Below, one piece after another: positions 19,947-22,182 of a stretch of 22,182 nt of DNA. Source of the stretch: a virus; IMG/VR virus record IMGVR_UViG_3300044640_001542, positions 1 through 22,182 of that record. One strand, given 5' to 3'. The stretch's first letter is position 1. Each line of letters opens with the position of its first letter. The notes beneath the pieces were generated by a model, which had not been told where the DNA came from, did no database searches, and saw nothing but the letters and a program-made list of their open reading frames with translations. The translations under genes were made by a program, and so were the position numbers.

Positions 19947-20614
19947 TGAAACGCCTCCCATGCTTCGCCGTAATGCTTCGCGCAAATCGTGTCTACCGCT
20001 TCGGCGTACGCTCGGATGTGACTCTGTGAAGTGGAGTGCGTGCGCAGGCTCACGAAGTGCTTCAGCGCTTGTTGCGATGCTGTCCAATAGAAGCGCGTGT
20101 ACACCGCCAACGGCAACACCATGCGCGCCTCTTCGCGAGAGACCCCGCGGTCAATCAGTTCATCGTAGCGATGCATTGCGTGCCGTATGGCGCTCCGCAC
20201 GTCTTCGGCGTCCTCGTCGTACATCGCTTCGCCGCTGCCCTGTTTGCTACTGATGCTTTGCTCGTGAACAATCTCAGGCAGATACGCGTGCACCGCTTCG
20301 CTGTACCGTTGGCTCACTTCGTTCCACCCCGTATCCACGAAGGCATACGCTGAGCCGACCACGTGCTTGTACCATTGCCGTGCGACGAACTCTGGAGCGC
20401 TGACCATGATGGTTATCGGAGAATGACGGAACGGTGACCAGTGGCCGTCCTTCGCCAATCGTCGCACCAACTTTGCATCCTTCTCCGGATCGTGCGCGCC
20501 GTCTTTGTCGTAACTCACTCGGGCCGCGTCGGTTATCTTCGTCACCGGGTCGACGGTCATCCAATCGACCAACTCCACAAAACCGTGCTGGCCATCAACG
20601 TCAATACGCTTCAT
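19943..20614 (-). CDS. thyX: Flavin-dependent thymidylate synthase, 223 aa
   Basis: It makes dTMP from dUMP using folate and FAD. The start at 20614 (MKRIDVDGQHGFVELVDWMT) matches the usual ThyX N-terminus; an ATG at 20677 with a good SD would add 21 residues. Conserved parts are AARVSYDKD, EFVARQWYKH, WNEVSQRYSE, VLPLAVYTRFYWTASQQALK and the SLRTHSTSQ segment with the substrate-binding Arg. The usual R-H-R-x-x-S-x-N-E core is altered: residues 82-104 read YKHVVGSAYAFVDTGWNEVS-QRY, with K-H-V in place of R-H-R and an insert of about seven residues. Activity is still likely, since the Ser/Arg/Tyr end is kept. It is coded with dcd. Confidence 0.92.
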   Translation of the reverse strand: MKRIDVDGQHGFVELVDWMTVDPVTKITDAARVSYDKDGAHDPEKDAKLVRRLAKDGHWSPFRHSPITIMVSAPEFVARQWYKHVVGSAYAFVDTGWNEVSQRYSEAVHAYLPEIVHEQSISSKQGSGEAMYDEDAEDVRSAIRHAMHRYDELIDRGVSREEARMVLPLAVYTRFYWTASQQALKHFVSLRTHSTSQSHIRAYAEAVDTICAKHYGEAWEAFQ

Positions 20615-20688
20615 CTCATCGCCTTTCCTTGGTTTCATCTGGTCTACCATTGCGTGCGCTCGGAGTTCGTCTTTCATCTCTTCCCCTT

Positions 20689-20781
20689 TCAATATCTTAC
20701 AAAGCCAACTAAGAAAGCGAACGCCAAGAAGCAACCAAGGTACAACACCGTCATGCAAAGAACCGCTAAGAAGTACCTCAT
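20689..20781 (-). CDS. Micro membrane protein, 30 aa
   Basis: Starts at ATG 20781, with GGAGAGGGG upstream. The product (MRYFLAVLCMTVLYLGCFLA then FAFLVGFVRY) is a single long hydrophobic helix with a basic residue at each end. It is too short for standard gene callers but fits the gap between the 129-aa gene and thyX. Function unknown. Confidence 0.52.
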   Translation of the reverse strand: MRYFLAVLCMTVLYLGCFLAFAFLVGFVRY

Positions 20782-20802
20782 CGCCACCCCTCTCCTTCGC
20801 TG

Positions 20803-21180
20803 TTAATCGTCGTACTCGTCTTTGTATCGCCGACGTGCTGCTAATTCGTCTTCGTGAGGTATTCTCGTAATATCGCATCCATACGGTTGTCCTTGGGCCC
20901 AACAATAGTTGAAAAACATTCTCCAGCTTGGATACTCTCCATGCAATGGCCTTACATACCGCCAATCACCATTGATACGCAAATACAACGATGCGTCGTA
21001 AATTGTCACAGAATTATTGTCGCCTTCGATACGAGGATACCCATCGAAATATCGCAATACAACAATGGCATCTTTGCATTGAAGCGCCAAATAAGCAGGG
21101 TATCCCAACACGTGCCTTGGCTCATCCCCCAGCCATGCCACGTACGCGTTATGCCACTGGCTATAGATTTTCGGTGTCAT
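20803..21180 (-). CDS. Hypothetical protein, 125 aa
   Basis: ATG at 21180 (MTPKIYSQWHNAYVAWLGDE), with GGAGG 5 nt upstream, overlapping the small gene before it (ATGA). The protein is aromatic-rich, with the segments YPAYLALQCKDAIVVLRYFD and NSVTIYDASLYLRINGDWRY, and ends in an acidic/basic helix (HEDELAARRRYKDEYDD). No membrane segment and no recognised motif. Confidence 0.68.
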   Translation of the reverse strand: MTPKIYSQWHNAYVAWLGDEPRHVLGYPAYLALQCKDAIVVLRYFDGYPRIEGDNNSVTIYDASLYLRINGDWRYVRPLHGEYPSWRMFFNYCWAQGQPYGCDITRIPHEDELAARRRYKDEYDD

Positions 21181-21290
21181 TCCCACCTCCATAATTCAAT
21201 TCGTTGTTTACGCACCCGCTGCATAACATCAACAACTCGCATTTTTTCCAGAATCGTCGCCAGTAAAATACTGTTGTCAGACGCTGCCAT
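21177..21290 (-). CDS. Possible small protein, 37 aa
   Basis: Reading from ATG 21290 gives MAASDNSILLATILEKMRVV and onward, ending IELWRWE, with the stop overlapping the next start (ATGA). It fills the gap between the transglycosylase-like gene and the 125-aa gene. The predicted product is a short basic amphipathic helix. No clear SD (only A-rich sequence), so it is a moderate-confidence gene. Confidence 0.42.
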   Translation of the reverse strand: MAASDNSILLATILEKMRVVDVMQRVRKQRIELWRWE

Positions 21291-21303
21291 TTTTTCAGTT
21301 TAT

Positions 21304-21672
21304 CTATCGCCACACCGCCCTCCCTTCGTCATCGATGCGCATCCATTGCGACCAGCACGGCTGCGACGCCTTCCAATGCTTCCACCCTCGCCCGTCACGC
21401 CATAACCGATGGAACGCGTCGTATTGATTCGCTGGGGTGTCGGTGTCCGCGTGTGTCCGCCCTGTAAGCCACTCGTAGGTGGCATCGTTAAACTGGAACA
21501 ATCCGCCGTCTTTCGTGTGAGATCGTGCGTGCCTGCTGTACGTCCCGTAGTGGTGACCGTCGCCGCTCTCACACGCCACGATGGCCGCCGCTTCGCGTGT
21601 CACCTCGAAGGGAACGACGTTGCATTCTGAGCCGTTGCAGAGTAGGTACCAGAACAGTATTACGGCTCCCAT
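21304..21672 (-). CDS. Transglycosylase/Rpf-like lytic protein, 122 aa
   Basis: Residues 1-13 are hydrophobic (MGAVILFWYLLCN), a possible membrane anchor or signal. Then comes a compact lysozyme-like domain: REAAAIVACESGDGHHYG with the likely catalytic Glu35, DGGLFQFNDATYEWLTGR, ANQYDAFHRLW, GRGWKHWKASQPCW. This resembles resuscitation-promoting-factor / SLT transglycosylase domains of phages of Gram-positive bacteria. The ATG overlaps the end of the 32-aa membrane protein. It could act in lysis or in entry; its distance from the amidase leaves that open. Confidence 0.78.
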   Translation of the reverse strand: MGAVILFWYLLCNGSECNVVPFEVTREAAAIVACESGDGHHYGTYSRHARSHTKDGGLFQFNDATYEWLTGRTHADTDTPANQYDAFHRLWRDGRGWKHWKASQPCWSQWMRIDDEGRAVWR

Positions 21673-21758
21673 CGTTTACGCTCCAATACCATGCCGACCG
21701 TCATTGCAATCACCGAAGCAACAAAGCCCACTACACATCCTGCGATGAATTCAAACAC
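21660..21758 (-). CDS. Micro membrane protein, 32 aa, GTG start
   Basis: GTG at 21758 with GGAGG 7 nt before it. The product (MFEFIAGCVVGFVASVIAMT then VGMVLERKRWEP) is a single membrane helix with a basic cytoplasmic end. It overlaps the start of the transglycosylase-like gene by 13 bp and the end of the 76-aa gene by 28 bp. It may be a spanin- or holin-like partner of the lytic protein, but only topology and neighbour suggest this. Confidence 0.55.
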   Translation of the reverse strand: MFEFIAGCVVGFVASVIAMTVGMVLERKRWEP

Positions 21759-21961
21759 TGTATTTCCTCCGCTAAGCATTGCAACTCGTCGACAATCGCC
21801 GCCATGATTTCGTCAATCGTTGCGGTCATCTCCCGACCGCGACACACTACCTCGTCGTGTCCCTCGTCGGCCCGCTCCCGTACCAACATCCACCGCCCGC
21901 TTTCGCCGACGTCCACGCGGTACCAGTGCCGCCCAATCAATCTCGTCCATTGCGTACGCAT
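21731..21961 (-). CDS. Hypothetical protein, 76 aa
   Basis: Begins MRTQWTRLIGRHWYRVDVGE. The first half is beta-like (GRWMLVRERADEGHDEVVCR) and the second is a helix (IDEIMAAIVDELQCLAEEIQ). It overlaps the 3' end of the nuclease gene by about 149 bp in another frame and looks the more protein-like of the two there. Family unknown. Confidence 0.58.
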   Translation of the reverse strand: MRTQWTRLIGRHWYRVDVGESGRWMLVRERADEGHDEVVCRGREMTATIDEIMAAIVDELQCLAEEIQCLNSSQDV

Positions 21962-22182
21962 TGCGTAGAACCTCCATCACATCGAAGACATCGTCTGGAG
22001 AACGAAGAACGAGTGCGGGGTACTCTGTCCAAGCGTCGAAGAATTCCCGTTGTTTGGCGCTGAGTGCGCCCGTTGCGGTTTTGACTTCAACTAAGAATAG
22101 CACGCCGCGGAAACCGCAAAGCAAATCAGGGACACCACCGCCGGCGTTGCCCATGTCCGCACCAATGGCGCCGTGGTAGATC
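21813..22182 (-). CDS. VRR-NUC-type nuclease, 5' end cut by the window edge
   Basis: The open frame reaches the right edge, and sequence before the first ATG (IYHGAIGAD) still looks coding, so the start is probably outside. The core GGGVPDLLCGFRG, FLVEVKTATG and LSAKQREFFDAW give the PD-(D/E)-x-K pattern (Asp in PDLL, Glu and Lys in EVK, then Gln) of VRR-NUC domains, found in phage Holliday-junction resolvase-like or nicking nucleases. After EVLRNAYAMDEIDW the frame becomes very basic and low in order (RGRRRKRAVDVGTGAGRR), as though out of frame or formed by overprinting. DNA processing in replication or packaging is likely. Confidence 0.78.
   Translation of the reverse strand, partial: IYHGAIGADMGNAGGGVPDLLCGFRGVLFLVEVKTATGALSAKQREFFDAWTEYPALVLRSPDDVFDVMEVLRNAYAMDEIDWAALVPRGRRRKRAVDVGTGAGRRGTRRGSVSRSGDDRND

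Noticed and set aside
20615-20965. Upstream extension of the thyX frame to a 340-aa protein
   Set aside because: The extra codons overlap the 30-aa membrane gene and the 125-aa gene and look unnatural. Only the ATGs at 20677 and 20614 are plausible.
1-22182. tRNA genes, CRISPR arrays, insertion sequences or attachment sites
   Set aside because: I saw no cloverleaf, regular spaced repeats, transposase or integrase. A dedicated tRNA scan would be needed to be certain.

Overview
The window is a contiguous stretch of a tailed double-stranded DNA phage (siphovirus type), probably an incomplete or linearised assembly. Every gene I can support lies on the minus strand, so transcription runs from high to low coordinates. 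Genes are packed tightly, mostly with ATGA, TAATG or GTGA stop/start overlaps and clear Shine-Dalgarno (SD) sequences. The host cannot be named from sequence. Strong SD sequences, an Rpf/transglycosylase-like lytic protein, a Gp37-like tail hub and an XkdF-like protein fit a Gram-positive, perhaps actinobacterial, host, but this is weak inference. No integrase, repressor, polymerase, tRNA or CRISPR array is visible.

Layout from right to left, in the direction of transcription. (1) 22182-20689: the 3' part of a VRR-NUC nuclease, a 76-aa protein, two tiny membrane proteins (32 and 30 aa), a small transglycosylase-like protein and two unknowns. (2) 20614-19401: thyX and dcd overlap and make a dTMP-supplying pair: Dcd makes dUTP from dCTP, and ThyX methylates the dUMP derived from it. 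(3) 19351-18094: an unknown, an Amidase_2-type endolysin, an XhlA-like coiled-coil/membrane protein and a 58-aa holin-like protein, which form a lysis cassette. (4) 18097-9841: the head module, with small terminase, a large terminase that is broken into two frames and lacks part of its nuclease domain, a portal-MuF fusion, a gp10-like protein, an XkdF-like protein, a prohead protease-major capsid fusion, a 62-aa protein, a gp6-like connector, a tail completion protein and the major tail protein. (5) 9761-3894: the tail module, with assembly chaperones joined by a GGGAAAC -1 frameshift site, tape measure, Dit-like distal tail protein, C1q-like protein, Gp37/Tal-like hub, a second C1q-like protein and an XkdW-like protein.

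The late unit ends at a 420-bp gap (3474-3893). The gap holds two strong hairpins, a tandem 11-bp repeat and a good sigma70-type promoter that fires leftward. That promoter drives (6) a second unit, 3473-1, of thirteen small, mostly unrecognised overlapping genes. They include a protein built of about four helix-turn-helix repeats, coiled-coil proteins and two tiny membrane proteins. The last gene runs off the left edge.

The most notable points are the terL deletion/frameshift with loss of the expected first catalytic Asp region, an exact 24-bp repeat shared by a structural gene and the end of dcd, a near-perfect palindrome just after the capsid gene, an atypical ThyX signature motif, and the operator-like promoter of the small-gene unit.
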